From Lutibaculum baratangense AMV1 (GTDB taxonomy: Bacteria; Pseudomonadota; Alphaproteobacteria; Rhizobiales; Tepidamorphaceae), in NCBI RefSeq assembly GCF_000496075.1, contig NZ_AWXZ01000012.1, positions 36,985 through 100,984 on the forward strand: 64,000 nucleotides of DNA, read 5' to 3'. Within the stretch, counting starts at the first letter, position 1, and each line of letters starts with the position of its first letter. Below the pieces are notes generated by a model. The model worked only from the letters and a program-made list of their open reading frames with translations. It searched no databases and was not told where the DNA came from. A program made the position numbers and the translations under genes. This document shows positions 44,964 to 53,656 of the stretch, in pieces.

Positions 44964-46010
44964 TCAGTTCGTGGCGGCCCAGCGGCCCCAGCGCTCGGTC
45001 AGCCGGTCGATGTTCTCGAGCCAGAACTCGTCGGAGATCTGCAGGGCGTTCGCCATGTTCTCCTCCGCCGTCGGAAGCTCGGCGAGCCTCTCGGGATCGA
45101 TCTGCTCCGATGCGGCGGGGTTCGTCACGCCGTATGCGATCGCCACCGGCAGCTTCGCCTGGTTGTCGGCGCGGCCGACGAATTCGAGGAAGGAGTAGGC
45201 GGAGTCGATGTTCTTCGAGCCGGCCAGGATGACCCATGAATCCAGGGTGAAGAGGCTCTCGTCCCAGACGATGCCGAAGTTGCGGCCGTCGCCCTTGTTC
45301 GCGGCGTCGATGCGGCCGTTATAGACCGAGGTCAGCGCCACTTCGCCCGACGCCAGGAGCTGCGGCGGCTGGGCGCCGGCCTCCCAGAAGACGAGGTCGG
45401 GCTTGATCTCGTCGAGCTTCGCGAAGGCCCGCTCGACGCCTTCGTCGGTTCCGAGCGTCTCGTAGACCTCGGAAGGCGCCACGCCGTCGGCCATCAGGGC
45501 GATCTCGAGATTGGTCTTCGGGCCGTTGCGCAGGCCGCGCTTGCCGGGGATCTTCTCGAGGTCGAAGAAATCGGCCCAGCCGGCCGGCGCCTCGGCGATC
45601 TTGTCGCGGTCGTAGCCCATGACGAAGTTGTAGACGATCGCGCCCACGCCGCAGGGATGGACGGCGGACTCGATATACTGGTCCTCGCCGCCGATCTTCG
45701 AGAAGTCGAGCTCCTCGTAGAGACCCTCGTCGCAGCCGACCTGGAGCTCCTCCGATTCGACCTGCACGACATCCCACGTCGCGTTGCCGCCCTCGACCTG
45801 CGCGCGGATGACGCCGATGCCGCCGTCCCAGCTCTCCTCGACGAGGTCGATCCCCGTCTCCTCCTCGAACGGATCGAAATAGACCTCGCGCTGGGCGTCC
45901 TGATAGGCGCCGCCCCACGACGTCACCGTCACCTGCTGCGCCGCCGCGAGGCAGGTGCTTCCCAGAAACGCCGCGGCAAAGCCCGCCAACACCTTCGTCC
46001 GTAATTCCAT
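44964..46010 (-). CDS. ABC transporter substrate-binding protein (spermidine/putrescine type)
   Basis: A 348-residue binding protein. The signal peptide is MELRTKVLAGFAAAFLGSTCLAAAQ, and the PotD-type fold is seen in VTVTSWGGAYQDAQREVYFDPFEEETGIDLVEESW and AIVYNFVMGYDRDK. GAGGAG six bases before the ATG at 46010 fixes the start. The C-terminus ends TERWGRWAATN. It is the first gene of the ATPase-less operon. Confidence 0.88.
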   Translation of the reverse strand: MELRTKVLAGFAAAFLGSTCLAAAQQVTVTSWGGAYQDAQREVYFDPFEEETGIDLVEESWDGGIGVIRAQVEGGNATWDVVQVESEELQVGCDEGLYEELDFSKIGGEDQYIESAVHPCGVGAIVYNFVMGYDRDKIAEAPAGWADFFDLEKIPGKRGLRNGPKTNLEIALMADGVAPSEVYETLGTDEGVERAFAKLDEIKPDLVFWEAGAQPPQLLASGEVALTSVYNGRIDAANKGDGRNFGIVWDESLFTLDSWVILAGSKNIDSAYSFLEFVGRADNQAKLPVAIAYGVTNPAASEQIDPERLAELPTAEENMANALQISDEFWLENIDRLTERWGRWAATN

Positions 46011-46150
46011 CGTCCGCTCCTCTGTCCCACGCGACCCGTCGCCCGGGGCGATCTCGTGCCGCCCGCGAAGGGGATCGTTACCGAGCCGGGCGCGCTTCGC
46101 AACGTTCTTCGCACGGGAAGGGCGGAATCTGCGGCGAAGCGAAGCTGGCC

Positions 46151-47650
46151 TCAGCCCCGCTCGCGGCGTTCGACCATCCTCGCCTCCGCCTCGACGACCG
46201 GGCGGACGCCCTCGGCCATCACCCGCCCGAGGATCTCGACGAGCGGCGCCCGGAAGGCTTCGTCCGAGCGCAGGCGCTCCGGGAAGACGTCCGGCAAGGC
46301 GAGCAGCGCGCCAGCGAGCACGCTCGCGTCGCCGCCGGCCGACGACACGGCGGAGGCGATCGCTGCCTCGCGCGGGTCGCGCAGCGCATAGGTGTCGCCC
46401 GCCTCCGAGCGGCCGAGGCAGTAGCGCATCCACATCGCCGCCGCGAAGGCGAAGGGGCGGACCGGCGTTCCCCGCTCCAGCGCCTCGATCGCCGGCGCCG
46501 CGATGCGCTGCGGCAGCTTCTCCGTGCCGTCCATCGCGATCTGGTAGGTCTGATGCGCGATCGCGGGGTTCGAGAAGCGCTTCAGGAGATCCTCGGCATA
46601 GGCCGCGCGGTCGATGCCGGAGAGCGGCTTCAGCGTCGCGGCCGCAGCCGCCATGTGCCGCCGCACGAGGAGCGCGAGCGCGGGATCGGCCATCACGTCG
46701 CGCACGAACCCGCGCCCCGAGAGAAAGCCCGCATAGGCGAGCATCGAGTGCGCGCCGTTCAGCATGCGCAGCTTCATCTGCTCGTAAGGGGCCACGTCAT
46801 CGACGAAGAGTGCGCCGCCGGCCTCCCAGGCCGGTCGACCGTGGGGAAAGCGGTCCTCGATCACCCACTGCGAGAAAGGTTCCGTCTCGATCGCCGCCTC
46901 GTCGCGCAGCCCCGTCAGGCGCTCGGCTTCGGCGAGCGTCTCGTCGCCCGCCGCAGGGGTGATGCGGTCGACCATCGAGGAGGGGAAGCTGACCCGGCGC
47001 TCGATGAAGTCCGCGAGGCGGGGCCGCGCCCTGCGGGCGAATGCGATCACGCCCATGCGCAGGAGCTTGCCGTTCTCGGGCAGGTTGTCGCATGAGAGCA
47101 CGGCGAAGGGCGCCGTGCCCGCCAGACGTCGGCGGCGCAGGCCCTCGACGAGAAGCCCCAGGACCCCCGAGGGATTTCCCGGCGCGGCGAGATCCGCCGC
47201 CACGGCCGGGTGGGCCTCGTCGACGTCTCCGGCCGCGCGGTCGATCCCGTACGCCTTCTCGGTGACGGTCAGTGTGACGATCTTCGTCGCGGGATCCTGG
47301 AGCGCGACGAGCAGCCGCTCTCCCGAGCGCGCTGCGGCGACCGCCGTGGCGATGCTGCCCACGATCCGGGCGGTCGTGCCGTCGCTTCCCCGCGTCAGCA
47401 GCGTGTAGAGACCGTCCTGCGCGTTCAGCGCGTCGACGACGCCGGTCGAGCGCAGGCTGACGCCGAGGATGCGCCAGTCGCCGCCGGCCTGCGCGAGCGC
47501 GTCGTCGGTGTAGACGGCCTGGTGGGCGCGGTGGAAGGCGCCGATGCCGAGATGCACGATGCCCGTGCCGTGGCTCGCGGGATCGTAAGCCGGGCGCGCG
47601 GCCGCATCCCTGGCGGAGGCGAGCGTGGCGGAGCCCAGACGTTCGCTCAT
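46151..47650 (-). CDS. uxuB: Mannitol-dehydrogenase-family fructuronate reductase
   Basis: A 499-residue long-chain NAD-dependent dehydrogenase. The N-terminal dinucleotide region is GIVHLGIGAFHRAHQAVYTDD, the SCDNLPENG motif is at 186-194, and the catalytic K..N..H set is Lys293, Asn298 and His301 in KLRMLNGAHSML. UxuB reduces D-fructuronate to D-mannonate. Overlap (ATGA) with uxuA and the pathway context favour fructuronate over mannitol as substrate. Confidence 0.88.
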   Translation of the reverse strand: MSERLGSATLASARDAAARPAYDPASHGTGIVHLGIGAFHRAHQAVYTDDALAQAGGDWRILGVSLRSTGVVDALNAQDGLYTLLTRGSDGTTARIVGSIATAVAAARSGERLLVALQDPATKIVTLTVTEKAYGIDRAAGDVDEAHPAVAADLAAPGNPSGVLGLLVEGLRRRRLAGTAPFAVLSCDNLPENGKLLRMGVIAFARRARPRLADFIERRVSFPSSMVDRITPAAGDETLAEAERLTGLRDEAAIETEPFSQWVIEDRFPHGRPAWEAGGALFVDDVAPYEQMKLRMLNGAHSMLAYAGFLSGRGFVRDVMADPALALLVRRHMAAAAATLKPLSGIDRAAYAEDLLKRFSNPAIAHQTYQIAMDGTEKLPQRIAAPAIEALERGTPVRPFAFAAAMWMRYCLGRSEAGDTYALRDPREAAIASAVSSAGGDASVLAGALLALPDVFPERLRSDEAFRAPLVEILGRVMAEGVRPVVEAEARMVERRERG

Positions 47651-48861
47651 GCAGCCGTTCCGGAGGCGTGGCTCAGCGCCGTCATCACGCCGCGCAGCTC
47701 CGCGAGGCCCTTCAGGCGGCCGATCGCCGGATAGCCCGGCTGCGCCTTGCGATTCAGGTCGTCGAGGATGTCCTGTCCGTGGTCCGGGCGGAAGGGGATC
47801 GACCAGTCGACCCGGCCGGCGGCCCGGCGACGCGCCTCCTCCTTCAGCGCCGCAGCCATGAAGGCCACCATGTCGGTGTCGCCGCCCAAATGCTCGGCCT
47901 CATGGAAGGAGGCGGGCCATCCTTCGCCCTCGCGCTTCACGTTTCTCATGTGCAGGAAATGCACGCGGTCGCCCAGGCGATCCATCATGCCCGGAATATC
48001 GTTGTCGGCCCGGGCGCCGAGCGAGCCGGAGCACAGCGTGATGCCGTTCGCCGGGCTGTCGACCGCCTCCATGATCGCCCGGTAGTGCGGCTCGGTCGAC
48101 ATGATGCGCGGCAGGCCGAGCAGGGGGAACGGCGGGTCGTCGGGGTGGCAGCAGAGCCGCATCCCGAGCCGCTCCGCCACCGGCACGACCTCCTCGAGGA
48201 ACGCGACGAAATTCCCCCTGAGCGTCTCCTCGTCGATCGCCGCGTACTCCTGAAGGTGCCGCCGCACGTCCTCCAGCGTGAAATGCTCGGCCGCGCCCGG
48301 CAGGCCGAACACGACGTTCCCGGCGAGCGCCGTCTTCCGCTCGTCGTCCATCGCCCGGAAGCGGCGCTCCGCCTCCTCGGCGACCTCCGGCGCGAAATCC
48401 TCCCGCGCCCCCGGCCGCTCGAGGATGAAGATGTCGAAGGCGGCGAAGTCGTGGACGTCGAACCTCATGCAGGTTCCGCCGTGCGAGACCTTGTAGGCGA
48501 GGTCCGTGCGGGTCCAGTCGAGCACCGGCATGAAGTTGTAGCAGATCACCTCGATCCCGGCCGCCTTCAGGTTCTGAAGGCTCGCCTTGTAGGCCGCGAG
48601 GTGCTCGCGCCAGGCGCCCGTCTGCTTCTTGATGTCCTCCGACACCGGCAGGCTCTCGACCACCTCCCAGGCGAGCCCCGAGGGCGTGCCGTCGCGGCGC
48701 GTCGCGATCTGGCGCTGCCGCTCGGCGATCTCGGCGAGCGCCCAGACCTCACCCGTGGGCACGTGATGGAGCGCGGAGACCACGCCCTCGACGCCCGCCT
48801 GCAGCATCTCGTCGATGCCGACGAGATCGCTCGGACCGAACCACCGCCATGTCTGCCGCAT
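47647..48861 (-). CDS. uxuA: Mannonate dehydratase
   Basis: A 404-residue TIM-barrel enzyme that dehydrates D-mannonate to 2-keto-3-deoxy-D-gluconate. The sequence begins MRQTWRWFGPSDLVGIDEMLQAGVEGVVSALHH. It has CYNFMPVLDWTRTDL, the metal-ligand region LCCHPDDPPFPLLGLPRIMST and LHMRNVKREG, matching the UxuA family. The start at 48861 has GGAGGAG shortly upstream. It is the first gene of uxuA-uxuB, divergent from a GntR regulator. Confidence 0.94.
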   Translation of the reverse strand: MRQTWRWFGPSDLVGIDEMLQAGVEGVVSALHHVPTGEVWALAEIAERQRQIATRRDGTPSGLAWEVVESLPVSEDIKKQTGAWREHLAAYKASLQNLKAAGIEVICYNFMPVLDWTRTDLAYKVSHGGTCMRFDVHDFAAFDIFILERPGAREDFAPEVAEEAERRFRAMDDERKTALAGNVVFGLPGAAEHFTLEDVRRHLQEYAAIDEETLRGNFVAFLEEVVPVAERLGMRLCCHPDDPPFPLLGLPRIMSTEPHYRAIMEAVDSPANGITLCSGSLGARADNDIPGMMDRLGDRVHFLHMRNVKREGEGWPASFHEAEHLGGDTDMVAFMAAALKEEARRRAAGRVDWSIPFRPDHGQDILDDLNRKAQPGYPAIGRLKGLAELRGVMTALSHASGTAA

Positions 48862-48918
48862 CGGGCTCTCCTCCGGGTCTGTCTGCCTCGCCTCCATCGT
48901 TAGCCCGAACAGGCACTG

Positions 48919-48947
48919 TTGACTAGTATGGTAGTCTCGACTTTACT
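48919..48947 (+). promoter_or_regulatory. uxuA/gntR divergent promoter with palindrome
   Basis: TTGACT (48919-48924), 17 bp and TTTACT (48942-48947) are a plausible promoter for the regulator. GACTAGTATGGTAGTC (48921-48936) is a 5-6-5 inverted repeat overlapping the -35 box, a good candidate operator for the divergent GntR/FCD protein. It would also lie close to the uxuA promoter. Confidence 0.5.
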
Positions 48948-48974
48948 CGGCTCCCATCAGGAGGTGGGACGCAC

Positions 48975-49688
48975 GTGGACATGCCGCAGACGAAGGCGAG
49001 ACAGGTGATCGCGCTCGACGGCGCCGCGCCGATCGGGCCGCAGCTCCTGCGCAGCCTGCGCGAACGCATCATCCGCACCGAGCTCGTCCCGGGCATGCGG
49101 CTCTCCGAGCAGGAGGTGGCCCAGACCTACGACCTGTCGCGCCAGCCGGTGCGCGAGGCCTTCATCCGGCTCGCCGAGGAGGGGCTCGTCGAGATCCGGC
49201 CGCAGCGCGGCACGTTCGTGAGGAAGATCTCGGAGAGCGAGGTCGTCGACGCGCGCTTCGTCCGCGAGGCCGTGGAGGCGGATCTCGTGCGGCTCGCGGC
49301 CGAGAAGGCCGACGCCCGCCTCGTCTCCGAGCTGCGCCACCTCGTCGCGCTCCAGGACCAGGTTTCCGACGGCGACGCGGCGAACTTCATGCGGCTCGAC
49401 GAAGCGTTCCACCGCCTTCTCGCCGAGGTGGCGGGCAGGCCGCGCACCTGGACGATCCTCGAGACCATCAAGGCCCAGATGGACCGCGTGCGCTACCTCA
49501 CCGCGAGCGAGTTCCCGAAGGCGCTCCTCATCACGCAGCACATGGCGATCGTCGACGCCGTCGCCAGCGGCGACGCGGCGGCGGCCGAGGCGGCGATGCG
49601 CGAGCACCTGCGCAAAGTGCTGTTCGACCTGCCCGCCATCATGGCGGCGCACCCGCTCTTCTTCGAGGCCGGCCACAAGGCCGGCTGA
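48975..49688 (+). CDS. GntR-family regulator with FCD domain
   Basis: A 237-residue regulator. The winged helix-turn-helix (about 20-82, with QEVAQTYDLSRQPVREAFIRLAEEGLVEIRPQRGTFVRKI) is followed by an all-helical FCD effector domain (about 90-220). It starts at GTG 48975 with AGGAGGT nine bases upstream; ATG 48981 is an alternative. The position between uxuAB and the TRAP genes suggests it senses a hexonate or hexuronate such as D-fructuronate or mannonate, similar to UxuR/ExuR. Confidence 0.87.
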   Translation: MDMPQTKARQVIALDGAAPIGPQLLRSLRERIIRTELVPGMRLSEQEVAQTYDLSRQPVREAFIRLAEEGLVEIRPQRGTFVRKISESEVVDARFVREAVEADLVRLAAEKADARLVSELRHLVALQDQVSDGDAANFMRLDEAFHRLLAEVAGRPRTWTILETIKAQMDRVRYLTASEFPKALLITQHMAIVDAVASGDAAAAEAAMREHLRKVLFDLPAIMAAHPLFFEAGHKAG

Positions 49689-49716
49689 ACGACAAAGCCA
49701 GCATACGGAGGAAACA

Positions 49717-50691
49717 ATGCTGCAGGGACTGTTCAAACGGATGCTCGTGGCGGGCGCCGCGACCGCCATCCTTTCCGGCGCCGCCTTTGCGCAGGAGACG
49801 ACGCTGAAGCTCGGGCACCTCGCGAACGAACAGAACAGCTGGCACAAGGCCGCCGTGAAGTTCGGCGAGGAGCTCTCGGCCCTCACCGACGGCCGCATCG
49901 CCGTCGAGGTCTACCCGAACGAATCGCTCGGCTCGGAGATGGACCTCATCAACGGCATGCAGCTCGGCACGGCCGACATGACGATCACCGGCGAGAGCCT
50001 GCAGAACTGGGCACCGAAGGCCGCGCTCCTGGCGATTCCGTATGCCTACCAGTCGCTCGAGGAGATGGACGAGGTCGCCTCCGGCGAGATCGGCGACGAG
50101 ATCGAGCAGCAGATCATCGAGACCGCCCAGATCCGCCCGATCGCCTATTTCGCGCGCGGGCCCCGCAACCTGACGTCGAACCGGCCGATCACGAGCCCCG
50201 ACGAGCTGAACGGCCTGAAGCTGCGCGTGCCGAACGTGCCGCTCTTCGTCGGCGTCTGGGGCGCGCTCGGCGCGCAGCCGACCCCGATGGCGTTCTCGGA
50301 GGTCTTCACCTCGCTCCAGAACAGGACGATCGACGCGCAGGAGAACCCGCTCGCCCTCATCAACTCGGCGAACTTCGCCGAGGTCCAGAGCCACGTGAAC
50401 CTCACCGAGCACGTGCGCTCCTGGATCTACCTCACGATCTCGGAGATGGCGTGGGACCAGCTCTCCGAGGAGGACCAGCAGGCGGTGATGGAAGCCGCCA
50501 AGCGCGCCCAGGAGTATGAGCGCGAGGTCTTCCTCGAGGACGAGGAGGCCCTTCGCACGACGCTTCAGGAAAAGGGCATGGAGTTCGTCGAGGTCGACAC
50601 GCAGGCCTTCGCCGAGAAGGCGCGCGACGCGGTGCTCTCGAACGTGAGCGACGAGATCCGCCCGACGGTCGAGAAGCTCTTCGAGAACTGA
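49717..50691 (+). CDS. TRAP transporter substrate-binding protein (DctP-type), sugar-acid class
   Basis: A 324-residue periplasmic protein. The signal peptide is MLQGLFKRMLVAGAATAILSGAAFAQ with an AxA site. The TRAP fold is seen in LKLGHLANEQNSWHKAAVKFGEELSALTDGRIAVEVYPNESLGSE and in ELNGLKLRVPNVPLFVGVWGALGAQPTPMAFSEVFTSLQNRTIDAQENP, where the invariant Arg is found. The sugar-acid-type fold and the location after the GntR gene suggest a hexonate or uronate ligand. It begins 28 bases after the regulator. Confidence 0.92.
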   Translation: MLQGLFKRMLVAGAATAILSGAAFAQETTLKLGHLANEQNSWHKAAVKFGEELSALTDGRIAVEVYPNESLGSEMDLINGMQLGTADMTITGESLQNWAPKAALLAIPYAYQSLEEMDEVASGEIGDEIEQQIIETAQIRPIAYFARGPRNLTSNRPITSPDELNGLKLRVPNVPLFVGVWGALGAQPTPMAFSEVFTSLQNRTIDAQENPLALINSANFAEVQSHVNLTEHVRSWIYLTISEMAWDQLSEEDQQAVMEAAKRAQEYEREVFLEDEEALRTTLQEKGMEFVEVDTQAFAEKARDAVLSNVSDEIRPTVEKLFEN

Positions 50692-50794
50692 TCGCCGGTC
50701 CGGCACGGATCGCGACGAAGCGTCCGGACGGCCCGCAGGCGGGTCGCCCGGACGTCGGCCGACGACAAAGAGACGCGGACGGGGGAAGGGAAAC

Positions 50795-51304
50795 GTGCCG
50801 TACAGCAAGCTGCACGACGGCGTCGTCACGATCTGCCGCATCGGCACGGGTGTCGCCTTCGCCGTCCTGATCGCGACGGTGCTCATCCAGGTCGTCGGCC
50901 GGTCGATCCTCAACAGCTCACCGCCGTGGACGGAGGAGCTGACGCGCTACGCGCTGCTCTGGCTCGTCGCGTTCGGCGCAGGCCTGTCGCTGCGGTCGGG
51001 CGACCTCGTCAATGTCGACATCGTCTCGGAGGCCCTGCCCGGCCGCTGGCCGTGGCGTCTGCGCCTCTTTTCCGCGCTCGCGACGGCGGGGCTCTGCCTC
51101 GTCCTCATCTATCCCGCCTGGCGCTTCACCTCGATCGGCGTCCGGCAGACCTCGCCCGTCCTCGCGATTCGCATGGACTTCATCCACGCGAGCATCGTCG
51201 CCCTTCTTGTCCTTCTCGCGCTCTTCGCCCTGATGCGCGCCGCGGCGATGCTGACGGGGCGGTCGGACGGCTATCCCACCTTCAACGCCGAGCCGCGCCC
51301 ATGA
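50795..51304 (+). CDS. TRAP transporter small permease (DctQ-type)
   Basis: A 169-residue membrane protein, GTG start 50795, with four hydrophobic segments (FAVLIATVLIQVVGR, PPWTEELTRYALLWLVAFGAGLSL, then two more). The WTEELTRYALLWLVAFGAG motif is characteristic. Its end overlaps the large-permease start by four bases. Confidence 0.9.
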   Translation: MPYSKLHDGVVTICRIGTGVAFAVLIATVLIQVVGRSILNSSPPWTEELTRYALLWLVAFGAGLSLRSGDLVNVDIVSEALPGRWPWRLRLFSALATAGLCLVLIYPAWRFTSIGVRQTSPVLAIRMDFIHASIVALLVLLALFALMRAAAMLTGRSDGYPTFNAEPRP

Positions 51305-52578
51305 ACCTCGCCATCCTGCTCGGCGTCTTCGTCGGCGGCCTGATCGCCGGCATCCCCGTGGCGGTGACGCTCGGCCTCGCGTCGCTCGCCTACATCCTCG
51401 CCGCCGGGCTGCCGCTCGTCGTCATCCCGCAGAAGATGTACGCGGGCATGGACGTCTTCGTGCTCCTGTCGATCCCGGGCTTCATCCTCGCCGGCAACCT
51501 GATGAACCGCGGCGGCATCACCGAGCGGATCATCCGCTTCGCAAACGCCGTCGTCGGCTGGCTGCGCGGCGGGCTCGGCCTGTCGAACGTCGCCGCGTCG
51601 ATGCTCTTCGGCGGCATCTCCGGCACCGCCGTCGCCGATGCCGCCTCGATCGGCGGCGTCATGATCCCCGGCATGAAGAAGGCCGGCTACCCCGCCGACT
51701 TCTCCGCCGCCGTGACCGCAGCCTCCTCGACGGTCGGCCCGATCATCCCGCCCTCCGTGCCGATGATCATCGTCGGCTCGCTGTCGGGCATCTCGGTCGG
51801 GCGCATGTTCATGGCGGGCGCGATTCCCGGCGTCCTGCTCGGGGTGGCGATGATGGTGACGACCTACATCATCGCCGTGCGGCGCGACTTCCCCCGCCAG
51901 CCCTGGCAGGGCGTGGGCGAGCTCGGGCGCGCCTTCCTCGGCGCCTTCTGGGCACTCTTCATGACGGCGCTCATCGTCGGCGGCCTCCTCTCCGGCATGA
52001 TGACCCCGACCGAGACCGCGATCGTCGCGAGCTTCTACGCCTTCATCGTGGGATCGTTCGTCTACCGCGAGCTGCCCGTCCGGCAGGTGCCGAGCGTCGT
52101 CATCGACAGCGCCGTGACCTCCGCCGCGATCCTCGCGCTCGTCGGCTTCGCGAACGTCTTCGGCTGGATCCTCGTCTCCGAGCGCATCCCGCAGACGATC
52201 GCGCAGGCCGTCCTGTCGGTGACCGACAACAAGTATGTCGTGATCCTCCTGATCAACATCTTCCTCCTGTTCATCGGCATGTTCATGGAGACGATCGCGG
52301 CGCTGATCGTGCTCTTCGTGCCGCTCCTGGCGCTGGCGCAGAGCGTGGGCGTCGATCCGCTGCACTTCGCCGTCTTCGCGGTGCTCAACCTGATGATCGG
52401 CCTGACGACGCCGCCCGTCGGCGTCTGCCTCTTCGTCTGCGCCAACATCGCGCGGCTGCCGCTCGCGAGCATCGTGCGTGCGATCCTGCCCTTCCTCCTG
52501 ACCAACCTCGTCATCCTCCTGATGGTCGCCTACATCCCGGCGCTGTCGACCTGGCTGCCGAGCATGCTCTTCGACTGA
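51301..52578 (+). CDS. TRAP transporter large permease (DctM-type)
   Basis: A 425-residue permease with about 12 helices, the ASMLFGGISGTAVADAASIGGVMIPGMKKAGYPADFSAAVTAASSTVGPIIPPS signature and LMIGLTTPPVGVCLFV near the end. The ATG at 51301 overlaps the small permease stop. It precedes a zinc dehydrogenase gene by 13 bases in the same transcript. Confidence 0.93.
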   Translation: MNLAILLGVFVGGLIAGIPVAVTLGLASLAYILAAGLPLVVIPQKMYAGMDVFVLLSIPGFILAGNLMNRGGITERIIRFANAVVGWLRGGLGLSNVAASMLFGGISGTAVADAASIGGVMIPGMKKAGYPADFSAAVTAASSTVGPIIPPSVPMIIVGSLSGISVGRMFMAGAIPGVLLGVAMMVTTYIIAVRRDFPRQPWQGVGELGRAFLGAFWALFMTALIVGGLLSGMMTPTETAIVASFYAFIVGSFVYRELPVRQVPSVVIDSAVTSAAILALVGFANVFGWILVSERIPQTIAQAVLSVTDNKYVVILLINIFLLFIGMFMETIAALIVLFVPLLALAQSVGVDPLHFAVFAVLNLMIGLTTPPVGVCLFVCANIARLPLASIVRAILPFLLTNLVILLMVAYIPALSTWLPSMLFD

Positions 52579-52591
52579 GGACATCCAAGAC

Positions 52592-53632
52592 ATGGAAACC
52601 AGAGTCTGCCGCCTGCACGGCCAGCACGACCTCCGCCTCGAGACGCTTCCGGTGTCCGCGCCCGGCCCCGGCGAGGTGCTCGTGCGGATGGGCGCGGGCG
52701 GCATCTGCGGCTCGGACCTGCACTATTTCCACGACGGCGGCTTCGGGCCGATCCGGGTCAGGGAGCCGATCATCCTCGGCCACGAGGTCGCGGGCACGGT
52801 CGAAGCCCTGGGGCCGGAGAGCAAGGGCCTCGCCGCGGGCGACAAGGTGGCGCTGAACCCGAGCCGGCCCTGCGGCGAATGCCGCTATTGCCTCAAGGAC
52901 CACTTCAACCACTGCCTGAACATGCGCTTCTTCGGCTCGGCCCTGCGCTTCCCCCACGAGCAGGGCGGGTTTCGCGAGCGCATGGTCGTGCCGGCGGCGC
53001 AGTGCGTGAAGCTGTCGCCTGGAACGAGCCTCTCGGCCGGCGCCTGCGCCGAGCCGCTGGCCGTCTGCCTGCACGCGGGCAACCGCGCCGGCGACCTTGA
53101 AGGCAGGCGGGTGCTCGTGACCGGCGCCGGGCCGATCGGCGTCCTCTGCGCAGCCGTCGCACGCGCGCGCGGCGCGGCCGAGATCGTGGTGACGGATCTC
53201 CAGGACCACGCGCTGGCGGTCGCTTCCGCCATGGGCGCGACCCGCGCCGTGAACGTCGCCCGCGACCCGCAGGCCCTCGACGCCTACGCCGCCGACAAGG
53301 GCAGTTTCGACGTCGCCTTCGAGTGCTCCGCCGCCGCGCCCGCCCTCGCCGCCGCGATCGCGACGGTGCGCCCGCTCGGCCGCATCGTGCAGGTCGGCGT
53401 GACGGGCGGCCTCGCCGTCCCGATCAACCTGCTCGTCGGCAAGGAGATCGCCCTTGTGGGCACGCATCGCTTCCACGAGGAGTTCGCGGAGTCGGCGCGC
53501 CTGATCGACGGGGGCGAGATCGACGTCGCGCCGATGATCACCCACCGCCTGCCGCTCGACCGGCTCGACGAGGCCTTCCGCGTCGCCGGCGACCGCAGCC
53601 AGGCGGTTAAGACGCAGCTCGACTTCGCCTGA
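52592..53632 (+). CDS. Zinc-dependent polyol/hexonate dehydrogenase (L-idonate or L-gulonate 5-dehydrogenase-like)
   Basis: A 346-residue medium-chain dehydrogenase. Catalytic zinc ligands Cys39, His64 and Glu65 lie in GGICGSDLHYFHDGGFG and LGHEVAG. The structural zinc finger is Cys94, 97, 100 and 108 (CGECRYCLKDHFNHC). The cofactor motif TGAGPIGVLCAAVARARGA is present, and its Asp at the end of beta-2 (VVTDLQ) favours NAD. It is closest to the L-idonate 5-dehydrogenase/RspB group. In the uxuAB-TRAP context it may oxidise L-gulonate to D-fructuronate. Confidence 0.85.
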   Translation: METRVCRLHGQHDLRLETLPVSAPGPGEVLVRMGAGGICGSDLHYFHDGGFGPIRVREPIILGHEVAGTVEALGPESKGLAAGDKVALNPSRPCGECRYCLKDHFNHCLNMRFFGSALRFPHEQGGFRERMVVPAAQCVKLSPGTSLSAGACAEPLAVCLHAGNRAGDLEGRRVLVTGAGPIGVLCAAVARARGAAEIVVTDLQDHALAVASAMGATRAVNVARDPQALDAYAADKGSFDVAFECSAAAPALAAAIATVRPLGRIVQVGVTGGLAVPINLLVGKEIALVGTHRFHEEFAESARLIDGGEIDVAPMITHRLPLDRLDEAFRVAGDRSQAVKTQLDFA

Positions 53633-53656
53633 AGGCGCCGGCGCCGCCCCGGCGGG

